A stretch of DNA of 25,063 nt from CAZMLC01 sp964567125 (lineage in GTDB: Bacteria; Verrucomicrobiota; Kiritimatiellia; RFP12; UBA1067): contig CAZMLC010000039.1 of assembly GCA_964567125.1 (NCBI GenBank), positions 1-25,063 of the forward strand. Reading direction: 5' to 3'. The notes under the pieces were generated by a model. The model was given only the letters and a program-made list of their open reading frames with translations, had not been told where the DNA came from and did no database searches. The first letter of the stretch is position 1; every line of letters starts with the position of its first letter. Shown here in pieces: positions 13,971 to 22,404 of this stretch. Both the position numbers and the translations under genes were made by a program.

Positions 13971-16900
13971 TTAGACGGTCTGGCGCGGCCGCCACCGTTC
14001 CTTCCGCGGCTCCTTGTAGATCTCCGACTTTGTCATCACCTTGATGTCATTCACACCCAGCAAAGCCCCGGCCGCCTCAATGAACTCAGCGCACGGATCG
14101 ACGGTCATGGTTTTTCCCAGCCGCAATAAGACACGGCGCTGCGGATAAATGACGCAGATATAGAGGGGAATGGTTCCGGGATACGTCTCAATCAGTTTCT
14201 TCAGTTGTTCCAGTTTAGCGTCCATCTCCACATCGGATGAACGGACCGCCACCACGACCTTGTCGGCAAACTGCTTGGGGGCGTCAATCAGCGGATAGAT
14301 CTCGCGCGCCAGAATCTTGGCCTGCTCATCGCGCGTGGAAATAGTCCCGCAAATCAGCACGGGCATATCGACAACGCAGACGCCCTCATATTTGAGATAG
14401 GTTTCAGAAAAGGCCAATACTTCCATGTTGACTTCGCCGTCATCCAAGGTCAGCACGGCCCAGGGCTGTTTCGTCTTTGCGCTAATGCGACGCACCACGG
14501 TGGAGAGCATTCCCGCCACGCGCACATCGCGATTGTCCGGACCTTCAGGAACCTTGCTCAGCGGGAGCACGTTGAGGTCTTTGATGACGCGCCGGTAGCG
14601 GTCGAGCGGATGCCCGGAAACATAAAGTCCGAGCAGTTCGCGCTCAAACATGAGACACTCTTTTTCACTCCAGGCGGGACAATCCGGCAGCTCATCGCGC
14701 CGCGCGGAACCCGATTCATCCGCACTCATCAAATCGAATAAATTCGTCTGACCACTGGCCTTTTCACGCAGCCGTTCGCCCATGGCCGCCAACGAAAAAT
14801 CGATATTGACAAAAAGCCGTGCGCGATGCATCCCGAAGCAATCCATAGCGCCGCATTTGATCAGGGCTTCGATCACGCGTTTGTTGACAGCTGAAAGATC
14901 CACGCGCTCGCAGAAGTTCATGAAACTCTCGTACGGGCCATGGGCTTGACGTTCGCGGATGATCGCCTCCGCCGCGCCTTCGCCAACGCCTTTGATACCG
15001 GCCAATCCGTAACGGACATTCCCCTGCTCAGGGGCAAAACGATCCAAACTGTGGTTGACATCCGGAGCCAGCACCTTAAGTCCCATCTCTTCGGCAGCGG
15101 CCACGAATCCGGGCAGCTTATCGAAGTTGCCGATTTCCGATGAGATTTGCGCGCACATGAATTCAACGGGATAGTGCGCCTTCATGTAGGCCGTCTGATA
15201 CGTCACGATTCCGTAAGCCGCAGCATGCGCCTTGTTGAAACCGTATCCGGCAAACTTTTCAATGTTATCGAAAATCTGCCCCGCACGCTCCGCAGAGATG
15301 TTATTGGTCTTTGCGCATCCTTCGATAAAACCGGTGCGTTCCTTGACCATCACCTCGAGCTTCTTTTTACCCATCGCACGGCGCAGCATATCGGCGCGTC
15401 CCAGCGAATAGCCGGCCAAAGCCTGCGCCGCACGCTGCACCTGCTCCTGATAGACCATAATACCGTAGGTCTCTTTCAAGATCGGTTCCAGCAGCGGATG
15501 GTCGTACTCGATTTTCTCTTCGCCCTTTTTACGTTTGACGAAGGTCGGGATCATGTCCATCGGACCGGGACGATACAAGGCCAGCACAGCGATGATTTCC
15601 TCAATCATGGTGGGCTGCAAATCGGTCAGCACCTTGCGCATTCCGCCCGATTCAAGCTGGAACACGCCCACGGTGTCGGCCTCGCGGAAAAGCTTAAAGG
15701 TCTTCTCGTCATCGAGCGGAATCCGCTCCAGATCGATTTCTACGTTGTGGATCAACTTGACGAGCTCGGTTGCCTCCTTAAGCACGGTCAGCGTCTTCAG
15801 CCCCAGAAAGTCCATCTTGAGCAAGCCGCACTCTTCAACCGGCTCCTTCGCATATTGCGTCACGGGCGAGCCATCTTTGTCGCACGCCAGCGGCACGAGA
15901 TCGATCAGCGGTTTATCGCCGATCACCACACCTGCCGCATGCACGCCGGTATTGCGATAGAGGCCTTCCAGCACCTCGGCGTAACGCANNNNNNNNNNNN
16001 NNNNNNNNNNNNNNNNNNNNNNNNNNNNNNNNNNNNNNNNNNNNNNNNNNNNNNNNNNNNNNNNNNNNNNNNNNNNNNNNNNNNNNNNGCCGCATGCACG
16101 CCGGTATTGCGATAGAGGCCTTCCAGCACCTCGGCGTAACGCATGATGTCGCGCAAGCCCGCGTCCACGGTGCACGCCGCGGCAAACTCGGGGTTTTCGG
16201 TTTTCGCCTTAGCCAGCGTGATCTTGGGATCATCCGGGATCATCTTGCAGTAAGCACTCGATTGCGACAGCGGGATCTCCAGCGCGCGCGCCACATCGCG
16301 AATCACGGTCTTTGCGCCCAGCTGGCCAAAGGTCACAATCTGCGCCACGCGGTTCGCACCATATTTCTGCTTCACATACTCGATGGTTTTGCCGCGGTTG
16401 GTCTGGCAGAAGTCCACGTCGAAATCAGGGGGCGAGATGCGTTCAGGATTCAAAAAGCGTTCGAAAATCAAATCAAAACGCAATGGATCAATCTGCGTAA
16501 TGCCCAGTGAATAGGCCAGCAGCGACCCTGCACCGGAGCCACGTCCAGGTCCCACGGGGACGCCATGCGTACGCGACCAGACGATAAAGTCAGCCACCAC
16601 CAGAAAGTAGTTGATAAAACCCGTCTTCTCGATAATACCGACTTCATAGTTAAACCGCTCAATCAACTGGTGATCAAAATCGCTCTGCGGATGATCAAAG
16701 TCGAGGCCGTAATGCTTTTTGAGCCCTTGCTTTCCCAGATGGCGCAAATACTCGCGTCCATCGGTAAATCCCTCGGGAACATCGTAAACAGGGAAATGCA
16801 GGCTGGCCGCTTTGCCATCCGAAAAGGTCAATTCCACATTGCATCGATCGGCAATCTCCTGCGTCAGATCAAAGCACTCTGGCTCGTCGGGAAAAAACTG

Positions 16901-17656
16901 TTCCAGCTCTTCGCGCGATTTAAAGTAGAATTCATCCGAACCATAGCGCATGCGCTTAGGATCGCTCATGACGGTCGAAGTCTGGATGCAGAGCATGACC
17001 TCATGCGCCTTGGCATGACTGCGATGGAGATAGTGAACGTCATTCGTCACCACCACGCGCAACCCGGTCCGCTTCGCCAGCTCGCGAATGCCCGCATTGC
17101 ACCGCTTCTGTTCCTCCATGCCATGATCCTGCATCTCGAGGAAGAAGTTGTCAGGCCCGAAAATATCCATGTACTCGCGCGCCGATTCTTCAGCCAGATC
17201 GAGACGTCCCTCCTTCAGCGCATGGTTGACTTCGCCCTGCAAACAGGCTGAAAGCGCAATCAAGCCTCCCGCATTCGCACGCAGCGTCTCCTTGTCGATG
17301 CGCGGTTTGTAGTAATAGCCCTCCATGTGCGCAATCGTATTGATGCGCGACAAGTTTTTATACCCTTCGAGATCCTTGGCCAGCAAGACCAAATGATGAT
17401 ACGGAATATCCTTGTCGCGCGACGACCGATGCGCTTTGGCATTGATATAGACTTCGCATCCGATGATGGGCTTAATGTCCAAGCTCTTACAGGTCTTATA
17501 GAAGTCGATCACGCCATACATCACACCGTGATCCGTGATGGCAACGGCCGTCATGCCTAATTCCTTTGCACGCTGTGCAAGCGCTTTAGGCTGACAGGCT
17601 CCATCCAACATGCTGTATTTGGTGTGGAGATGGAGATGGACAAACGGCTTGGACAT
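13971..17656 (-). CDS. dnaE: DNA polymerase III alpha subunit (interrupted only by an assembly gap)
   Basis: The replicative polymerase, split by a 100-N gap (15989-16088) flanked by an identical 55-bp sequence. Removing 155 bp restores one frame of 1176 residues, normal for DnaE1. The N-terminal PHP domain has HLHLHTKYSMLDGA, AITDHG and TNDVHYL, with metal-binding residues apparently intact, suggesting possible built-in proofreading. The palm has GRGSGAGSLLAYSLGI and catalytic Asp411/Asp413 in PPDFDVDFC, then EADTVGVFQLESGGM with the third Asp. Finger motifs SLGRADMLRRAMGKK and GYGFNKAHAAAYG follow, then a helix-hairpin-helix (GIKGVGEGAAEAI) and an OB fold near VRVAGMLSTVVRR. It follows lysS by 4 bp and has only a weak ribosome site, so coupling to lysS is likely. 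Confidence 0.95.
15934..16143. other. 100-N scaffold gap with duplicated 55-bp flanks (assembly artefact)
   Basis: Positions 15934-15988 and 16089-16143 are identical over 55 bp and flank exactly 100 Ns. Collapsing the two copies restores the dnaE frame (AEVLEGLYRNTGVHA then AGVVIGDK). A 55-bp overlap equals a common de Bruijn k-mer size, so two abutting contigs were probably scaffolded without merging. Confidence 0.93.
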
Positions 17657-17660
17657 GACG

Positions 17661-19109
17661 CTACTTGACCGCTTTCATCTGGGGGAACAGGATCACGTCA
17701 CGAATCACTTCAGTACCGGTCAGCATCATCACGAGACGATCGATCCCGATTCCCAGTCCGCCCGTGGGCGGCATGCCGTGTTCCAGTGCCATGATGAAAT
17801 CTTCGTCAATCTTCTCGGGATCATCGCCGGCCTGATCAGAAAGCGCCGCGCGTTGCGCCGCAGGATCGTTCTGCTCGCTATAGCCCGGGCACAATTCCTT
17901 ACCCGCAACCACAAACTCGAAAACATCGACCAATTCAGGATCGTCGGCACACGCCTTGGCCAACGGCACGAACTGCCGCGGGATGCGCGTCACGAAGGTC
18001 GGCTGGCGCAAGGTCTTTTCCGCCAGCTTATCGTACACTTCGCGCGTAATCATCAGGTGATTCCACGCGGGGTCGATATAAAGACCCTTCTCCACAGCAC
18101 GCTGGGCGGCCTCATCCTTTGAAAGCGTAAACCAATCCGCGCCAATGACCTCTTTAACGATGTCGTAATAGGCCACTTCGCGATAGGGCGGCGTGAAATC
18201 CAGAATCTCCTTGGCCTCACCGTATTCCACCTGCATGGAGCCCAGAACAGTCTTGCACAGATGGGGCAGCATGCCCTCAATGATGTTCTTCATGGAGATC
18301 CGGTTACCATACGCCTCATAGATTTCCAGCACCGTGAATTCCGGATTGTGCGTACGGTCAATACCTTCGTTGCGAAAGTCCTTTCCCAATTCGAAGATCT
18401 TATCGAAACCGCCCACGATCAGACGCTTCAAATACAGTTCCGGCGCGATGCGCATGACCATCTGCTTATTCAACGCATTGTGGTGTGTGAAGAAGGGCTT
18501 GGCTGCGGCACCGCCTGCCTGATCCTGCATCATCGGCGTCTCGACCTCGACGAAGCCGCGCGCATTCAAATAATTGCGGATCTCGCGCAGAATCGCGCTG
18601 CGCTTCATGAAACGGTCGCGCGACTCCGGATTCATCATCAGATCCAGATAGCGTTTACGATAGCGATCCTCGACATCCTGCAAGCCATGAAATTTCTCCG
18701 GCGGTTGCAGCACGGCTTTACTTAAAAACGTCCACTTCTGAACTTCAATCGTCGGTTCGCCCGTCTTGGTCAAAAAGAGACGGCCCTCGACACCGATAAA
18801 ATCGCCAAGGTCCAGATACCCCAGGCCCTCGAACTCGGCCGCCGTCAGCAAATCCTTCTTAAAGAAAACCTGGAAACTCCCGTTGCCATCGTTCAGCGTG
18901 GCAAACGAGGCCTTGCCCATCCGGCGCATGGTCATCAGGCGTCCCGCGCCGCGCACCACCTTATTTTCCGCGAAATTGGCGCGAATATCCGCAAGGGATG
19001 TGCGTTCAAACGCCTGTCCGTAGGGCTGAAATCCGAGCGCCTCCAACTTCTTCATGTTGGCAATCCGCTGTTCCCGGTACTCATTGCTTGAAATCGTTTC
19101 TTCCGACAT
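17661..19109 (-). CDS. lysS: Lysyl-tRNA synthetase, class II
   Basis: A 482-residue class II LysRS. The N-terminal anticodon-binding OB fold (about 50-160) includes VRGAGRLMTMRRMGKASFA and FIGVEGRLFLTKTGE. The catalytic core has motif 1 around ARGFVEVETPMM, motif 2 as KDFRNEGIDRTHNPEFTVLE, and motif 3 as GLGIGIDRLVMMLTG. FVVAGKELCPGYSEQNDP matches the LysRS-specific F..G.E..N.YSELNDP motif, with variant residues (LCPGYSEQNDP). It charges tRNA-Lys in the cytoplasm. The start is preceded by GAGGAAGAG. A good promoter lies upstream (19140-19169) and dnaE follows within 4 bp, so lysS-dnaE is a probable two-gene unit. Confidence 0.95.
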   Translation of the reverse strand: MSEETISSNEYREQRIANMKKLEALGFQPYGQAFERTSLADIRANFAENKVVRGAGRLMTMRRMGKASFATLNDGNGSFQVFFKKDLLTAAEFEGLGYLDLGDFIGVEGRLFLTKTGEPTIEVQKWTFLSKAVLQPPEKFHGLQDVEDRYRKRYLDLMMNPESRDRFMKRSAILREIRNYLNARGFVEVETPMMQDQAGGAAAKPFFTHHNALNKQMVMRIAPELYLKRLIVGGFDKIFELGKDFRNEGIDRTHNPEFTVLEIYEAYGNRISMKNIIEGMLPHLCKTVLGSMQVEYGEAKEILDFTPPYREVAYYDIVKEVIGADWFTLSKDEAAQRAVEKGLYIDPAWNHLMITREVYDKLAEKTLRQPTFVTRIPRQFVPLAKACADDPELVDVFEFVVAGKELCPGYSEQNDPAAQRAALSDQAGDDPEKIDEDFIMALEHGMPPTGGLGIGIDRLVMMLTGTEVIRDVILFPQMKAVK

Positions 19110-19139
19110 GTCTCTTCCTCATGAAACCTTAAAAAGTGA

Positions 19140-19169
19140 AGTGTAACACACCCTTCCGCGCTTTGTCCA
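19140..19169 (-). promoter_or_regulatory. Putative sigma-70-type promoter of lysS-dnaE
   Basis: On the minus strand TGGACA (19169-19164), an 18-bp spacer and TACACT (19145-19140) lie 30 bp before the lysS start, between the xerD stop and lysS. Confidence 0.5.
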
Positions 19170-19185
19170 TCTTCGACGCGTCCGC

Positions 19186-20073
19186 CTAATGCCGCGGATG
19201 GAAATTACGATGGGTCTGGGCGATCTGCTCCTGATTGACGTGCGTATAAATCTGCGTGGTGCCGATATCCGCATGGCCGAGCATCTCCTGAATCGCGCGG
19301 ATCTCCGCGCCATGCGCCAGCAGATGCGTCGCAAAGCAATGCCGCAGCACGTGCGGTGAAATCGCGGACGTGATGCCAGCCGCGCGCGCACGCTTCGTCA
19401 CCACATCGAAAATCCCCTGCCGCGTAAACCCGCGGCCTAAGCGGGTCAGGAACAGCGTTGACGTAATCCAGCCTTGACGCTGAAAGGCAGCCCGCGCCTG
19501 GTTGATGTAACGTGCGAGCCAGACGCACGCCTCGCGGCCAAGCGGCACCACGCGCTGCTTATCGCCCTTGCCCACACACCGCACCAGCGCATCGTCCAGG
19601 TGGATATCCCCGACCGTGACCGCCGCGACTTCAGAAACGCGCAAGCCCGCCGCATAGAGCAGTTCCAGCATGCACCGGTCGCGAACCGCCTGGGGCGTCG
19701 CGCCATCAATCGATGTCAGCAGGAGGCGGACATCCTCCTCGGAAAGCGTCTTCGGCAAGTGCACGGCGCGCCGCGGGAAGCGCATCACGTCCACGCTGTT
19801 TTCCGTCGCATAGCCCTCCGCATACAGCCAGGCGAAGAAGACGCGCAATGCCGCAAAGCAACGCAAACGGCTAGCCTCAGCCCGCCCCTGCGCCTGCTCA
19901 GCGGCAAGAAAGCCAGCCACATCATCGCGTGAAACCGCCGCAAGCGTCACGCCGCGCTGCGTCAGATACGCCGCAAGGCGTCCCAGATCGGCACCATACC
20001 CCTCGCACGTGTGCGGGGATAGGCCGCGCTCAAAGGCGAGATCGTCCAAAAACTGGGCTATGCGCGTGCGCAT
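19186..20073 (-). CDS. xerD: Site-specific tyrosine recombinase XerD
   Basis: A 295-residue tyrosine recombinase with the two-domain Xer layout: SAM-like core-binding domain (1 to about 100) and catalytic domain. All six catalytic positions are present with a constant offset of three from E. coli XerD: Arg145, Lys169, His241, Arg244, His267 and the nucleophile Tyr276 (IYTHV). The C-terminal tail THRNFHPRH is also XerD-like. It resolves chromosome dimers at dif together with XerC and FtsK. Its length and lack of neighbouring integron, phage or transposon features argue for the housekeeping enzyme and against a mobile-element integrase. It starts 7 bp after the small lipoprotein gene, probably cotranscribed. 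No dif-like site is recognised in this window. Confidence 0.92.
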   Translation of the reverse strand: MRTRIAQFLDDLAFERGLSPHTCEGYGADLGRLAAYLTQRGVTLAAVSRDDVAGFLAAEQAQGRAEASRLRCFAALRVFFAWLYAEGYATENSVDVMRFPRRAVHLPKTLSEEDVRLLLTSIDGATPQAVRDRCMLELLYAAGLRVSEVAAVTVGDIHLDDALVRCVGKGDKQRVVPLGREACVWLARYINQARAAFQRQGWITSTLFLTRLGRGFTRQGIFDVVTKRARAAGITSAISPHVLRHCFATHLLAHGAEIRAIQEMLGHADIGTTQIYTHVNQEQIAQTHRNFHPRH

Positions 20074-20080
20074 GATAAAA

Positions 20081-20380
20081 TTACTTCTTCAACGCCTTGA
20101 CTCGATTGGCGTCGTAACCGACCTCGGCAATGGCCACCTCAATATTCTTGTGCGCCACGATCATTGAATCGTAGGTCACCACGATTTTACGTCCAGCCAG
20201 ATCAACCGCGATCTTTTCGGGCGGAAGACCGATCGCGCCTAACGCGCCCTGGATTTTCTCGACATCCGCCTGCGTGGTCATACCGGGAACCGCCACCGCC
20301 AACGTCCGCACATCCGCGACGCGACATCCGCTGACACCAAGCATCACAACGCCCAATACTAGAACGATCATTTTATTCAT
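20081..20380 (-). CDS. Small lipoprotein with HMA-like fold lacking the CxxC metal site
   Basis: A 99-residue protein with a clear lipoprotein signal (hydrophobic 4-16, lipobox VSGC with Cys19). The mature part follows the heavy-metal-associated beta-alpha-beta pattern: VRTLAVAVPGMTTQADVEKI, a second strand with IAVDLAGRKIVVTYD, then IEVAIAEVGYDAN. The canonical GMTCxxC loop reads GMTTQAD (Thr36 and Asp39 replace both cysteines), so copper or mercury binding through CxxC is not expected. It may be a structural or protein-binding relative anchored in the membrane. There is no ribosome site before the ATG, and a promoter-like element ends six bases upstream. It precedes xerD by 7 bp. Function unknown. 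Confidence 0.75.
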   Translation of the reverse strand: MNKMIVLVLGVVMLGVSGCRVADVRTLAVAVPGMTTQADVEKIQGALGAIGLPPEKIAVDLAGRKIVVTYDSMIVAHKNIEVAIAEVGYDANRVKALKK

Positions 20381-20386
20381 GGCCCG

Positions 20387-20416
20387 ATTCTATCGGAAAG
20401 CAGATGATACGGACAA
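20387..20416 (-). promoter_or_regulatory. Putative promoter giving a leaderless lipoprotein mRNA
   Basis: On the minus strand TTGTCC (20416-20411), an 18-bp spacer and TAGAAT (20392-20387) are followed after only six bases by the ATG of the small lipoprotein. Transcription would start at or next to the start codon, matching the absence of a Shine-Dalgarno sequence. Confidence 0.4.
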
Positions 20417-20460
20417 GTCTAATCCTCGATGACTTTTTCGATATTTCTGAATGAGTGCAC

Positions 20461-20489
20461 TTGACTTTCAACCATAAATTAGCTAAAGT
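20461..20489 (+). promoter_or_regulatory. Sigma-70-type promoter of rplU-rpmA
   Basis: TTGACT (20461-20466), a 17-bp spacer and TAAAGT (20484-20489) match consensus well, 71 bp before rplU. The same -10 hexamer occurs at the promoter proposed for the HAD-like gene. Confidence 0.7.
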
Positions 20490-20502
20490 GCTTTTCCTTT
20501 TT

Positions 20503-20524
20503 GTTCCGTAAAAGTTTTCGGAAC
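20503..20524 (+). promoter_or_regulatory. Hairpin in the rplU leader
   Basis: GTTCCG and CGGAAC form perfect six-base arms around TAAAAGTTTT, which can extend the stem with A-T pairs. It lies in the predicted 5' leader of rplU. Ribosomal-protein leaders often carry autoregulatory structures; no match to a known L21 leader is claimed. Confidence 0.45.
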
Positions 20525-20560
20525 GGATGATAAGCCTCATTGATGTTAAGGATAAAGACC

Positions 20561-20872
20561 ATGGAAGCGTATGCGGTTTTAGAGACCGGCGGCAAACAGT
20601 ATCGTGTGACCCCCGGCGCGACATTCGAAATTGAACGTCTGACGGCTGAGCCGGGAACAGATGTCGAGTTGGCTACCGTTCTGGCGATTTCGGACGGTAA
20701 AGAGTTGAAAATTGGTATGCCGTATGTCAAGGACGTAAAGGTCATTCTGACAGTAAAGGGGCATAAGCGCGGCCCGAAGTTGATCAACTTCAAGAAAAAA
20801 CGCCGCAAAGGCTATGCCCGCAAGATCGGCCACCGTCAAGAGCAGACGGTTGTCACAGTCAAGGCTATTTAA
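20561..20872 (+). CDS. rplU: 50S ribosomal protein L21
   Basis: A 103-residue L21. The ATG at 20561 gives the canonical N-terminus MEAYAVLETGGKQYRV and has AAGGA eight bases upstream; an in-frame TTG 21 bases earlier is not needed. Typical features are the KQYRV start, VKGHKRGPKLINFKKKRRKGYARKIGHRQ with its basic rRNA-binding stretch, and the terminal beta strand TVVTVKAI. It binds 23S rRNA in the large subunit. The rplU-rpmA-obg order is widely conserved in bacteria and supports the assignment. Confidence 0.97.
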   Translation: MEAYAVLETGGKQYRVTPGATFEIERLTAEPGTDVELATVLAISDGKELKIGMPYVKDVKVILTVKGHKRGPKLINFKKKRRKGYARKIGHRQEQTVVTVKAI

Positions 20873-20925
20873 TTAATCAGTATGTTTGTGACAGGGAAAC
20901 CGGTCCAAACGAAGGAGAATGTGTC

Positions 20926-21168
20926 ATGGCAGGTGCAGCAGCCGCAAGAAATGGTCGCGATAGCAATTCAAAGCGCTTAGGCGTTAAGCGTTTTGCGGGT
21001 CAGAAAGTTACCGCGGGATCAATCATCGTCCGTCAGCGTGGAACGAAGTTCCATCCCGGCACAAACGTTGGTTGTGGTCGCGATTACACCTTGTTTGCCC
21101 TTATCGACGGCGAAGTCAAGTTCGAGAAGGACGGCAAGGTTGTGACGATCGTTCCGATTGCACTGTAA
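20926..21168 (+). CDS. rpmA: 50S ribosomal protein L27 with unusual N-terminal tail
   Basis: An 80-residue L27 with the core RNGRDSNSKRLGVKRF, SIIVRQRGTKFHPGTNVG and GRDYTLFALIDGEVKFEK all as expected. It sits between rplU and obg and has a strong AAGGAG before the ATG. The N-terminal tail, which in E. coli (AHKKAGGSTRNG) reaches toward the peptidyl-transferase centre, reads AGAAAARNG here: the conserved His-Lys-Lys and Gly-Gly/Ser are replaced by alanines and the tail is about three residues shorter. No Firmicutes-type cleavable extension is present. The coding frame is intact and the ribosome site fits this ATG, so a mis-annotated start is unlikely. Confidence 0.96.
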   Translation: MAGAAAARNGRDSNSKRLGVKRFAGQKVTAGSIIVRQRGTKFHPGTNVGCGRDYTLFALIDGEVKFEKDGKVVTIVPIAL

Positions 21169-21197
21169 TCGGATCCGGGTCTAAACGATTTTTGAAT

Positions 21198-21238
21198 GAG
21201 CCGATAGCATCTTTTTTTGCTAATCGGCTCTTTTTATT
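21198..21238 (+). terminator. Rho-independent terminator between rpmA and obg
   Basis: GAGCCGAT-AGCA and TGCT-A-ATCGGCTC form a 12-bp stem with one bulged A, a T-rich loop, then TTTTTATT. The hairpin ends ten bases before the obg ATG and leaves no room for a separate obg promoter or Shine-Dalgarno sequence. Confidence 0.88.
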
Positions 21239-21240
21239 GT

Positions 21241-22404
21241 ATGAAAACACGGACATTTGTTGATCAGGTCTCGATTCAGGTGAAGGCGGGCAAGGGCGGC
21301 GACGGCTGTTGCAGCTTCCGCCGCGAAGCCTGCGTACCGGAAGGCGGCCCGGACGGCGGCGACGGCGGCCGCGGCGGACACGTTATTTTCAAGGGCGATC
21401 GTAACACAGACTCGCTGATTGCCCTCTATTTCGCACCTCTCGTCTTCGCGGAACCCGGCGTTGCAGGTAAAGGCCAGCGCATGTACGGGCGCCGCGGCAA
21501 AGATCTGATTGTCCCTGTTCCGTGCGGCACCGAAGTCTACAACGAAGAGACGCAGGCGCTCCTCGCGGATATCACGAGTGATGGCGAGGAAGCAATCATC
21601 GCCAAAGGCGGCGAAGGCGGTCTGGGCAACGTTCATTTCAAAACCTCGACCCACCAAGTGCCCACCGAACACACGCCGGGGGCACCGGGCGAAGAGTTCC
21701 GCCTGCGCCTCGAACTGAAGACGATTGCCGACGCAGGACTGCTTGGATTCCCGAACGCAGGTAAGTCGTCCCTGCTCGCGCGCATCAGCGATGCGCGTCC
21801 GAAAATCGCGAGCTACCCCTTTACAACTCTGAATCCAATTGTCGGCACCGTCAAATATCCTGACTTTTCGCAGCTGCGCGTCGCGGACGTCCCCGGCATC
21901 ATCGAAGGCGCCGCCCAAGGCATTGGCCTGGGCATCGACTTCCTGCGCCACATCGCGCGTTCACGCGTGCTGGTCTATGTTATCGACATGGCCGGCACAG
22001 ACAACCGTACGCCCTGGGATGATTACCGCAAACTGCGCAAAGAGGTGAAGCACTATAACGCGGATCTGCTCGAACGTCCGGCGCTCATCATCGCCAATAA
22101 GATGGACGAACCGGCTGCGCTTGAAAATCTGCCGCTCTTTATCAAGAAGATCCGCAAAAGACCGATTCCGATGTCGACCATTGACGACGCAGATACGGGA
22201 ATTGCGCTGTTTAAACACGAGCTCTGGAATATTCTCAAGCCCGCGCCTTTGAATGCGTTCACCCCTGCCTCCGCAACCCCATCTGCACCCGCAGTTGCCG
22301 CGATCGACGCCTCCGCCGCGGAGGAGGAAGCCTTTATTTCCGAAGAAACCATCAAGCGCGCCTCATTCTTCGACCTGTCAAAACCAGCAAAGAAAAAGAA
22401 ATGA
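21241..22404 (+). CDS. obg: GTPase Obg/CgtA
   Basis: A 387-residue Obg from the ATG at 21241 (MKTRTFVDQVSIQVKAGKGG, the canonical N-terminus); an upstream in-frame TTG at 21217 lies inside the terminator loop and is unlikely. The Gly-rich Obg fold (1 to about 155) has GGPDGGDGGRGG and GGEGGLGN. The G domain has GFPNAGKSSL (169-178), switch I FTTL (194-197), DVPG (216-219) and NKMD (286-289); the G5 position reads STIDD where SA is usual. The C-terminus ends in an Ala/Pro-rich and Lys-rich tail instead of a defined OCT domain. Obg acts in 50S assembly and stress signalling. No Shine-Dalgarno is visible because a terminator occupies that region, and the downstream membrane-protein gene overlaps its stop by ATGA. 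Confidence 0.95.
   Translation: MKTRTFVDQVSIQVKAGKGGDGCCSFRREACVPEGGPDGGDGGRGGHVIFKGDRNTDSLIALYFAPLVFAEPGVAGKGQRMYGRRGKDLIVPVPCGTEVYNEETQALLADITSDGEEAIIAKGGEGGLGNVHFKTSTHQVPTEHTPGAPGEEFRLRLELKTIADAGLLGFPNAGKSSLLARISDARPKIASYPFTTLNPIVGTVKYPDFSQLRVADVPGIIEGAAQGIGLGIDFLRHIARSRVLVYVIDMAGTDNRTPWDDYRKLRKEVKHYNADLLERPALIIANKMDEPAALENLPLFIKKIRKRPIPMSTIDDADTGIALFKHELWNILKPAPLNAFTPASATPSAPAVAAIDASAAEEEAFISEETIKRASFFDLSKPAKKKK

Noticed and set aside
13971..17656. Two separate dnaE fragments or a disrupted/intein-containing dnaE.
   Set aside because: The break coincides with a 100-N gap flanked by identical 55-bp ends; collapsing them restores one full-length frame, so it is an assembly artefact.
19186..20073. 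Mobile-element integrase.
   Set aside because: Catalytic spacing and the C-terminal tail match housekeeping XerD, and no att sites, tRNA or phage/integron genes are nearby.
21217..21240. TTG start for obg eight codons upstream.
   Set aside because: It lies within the terminator loop and second arm, and the canonical Obg N-terminus begins at 21241.
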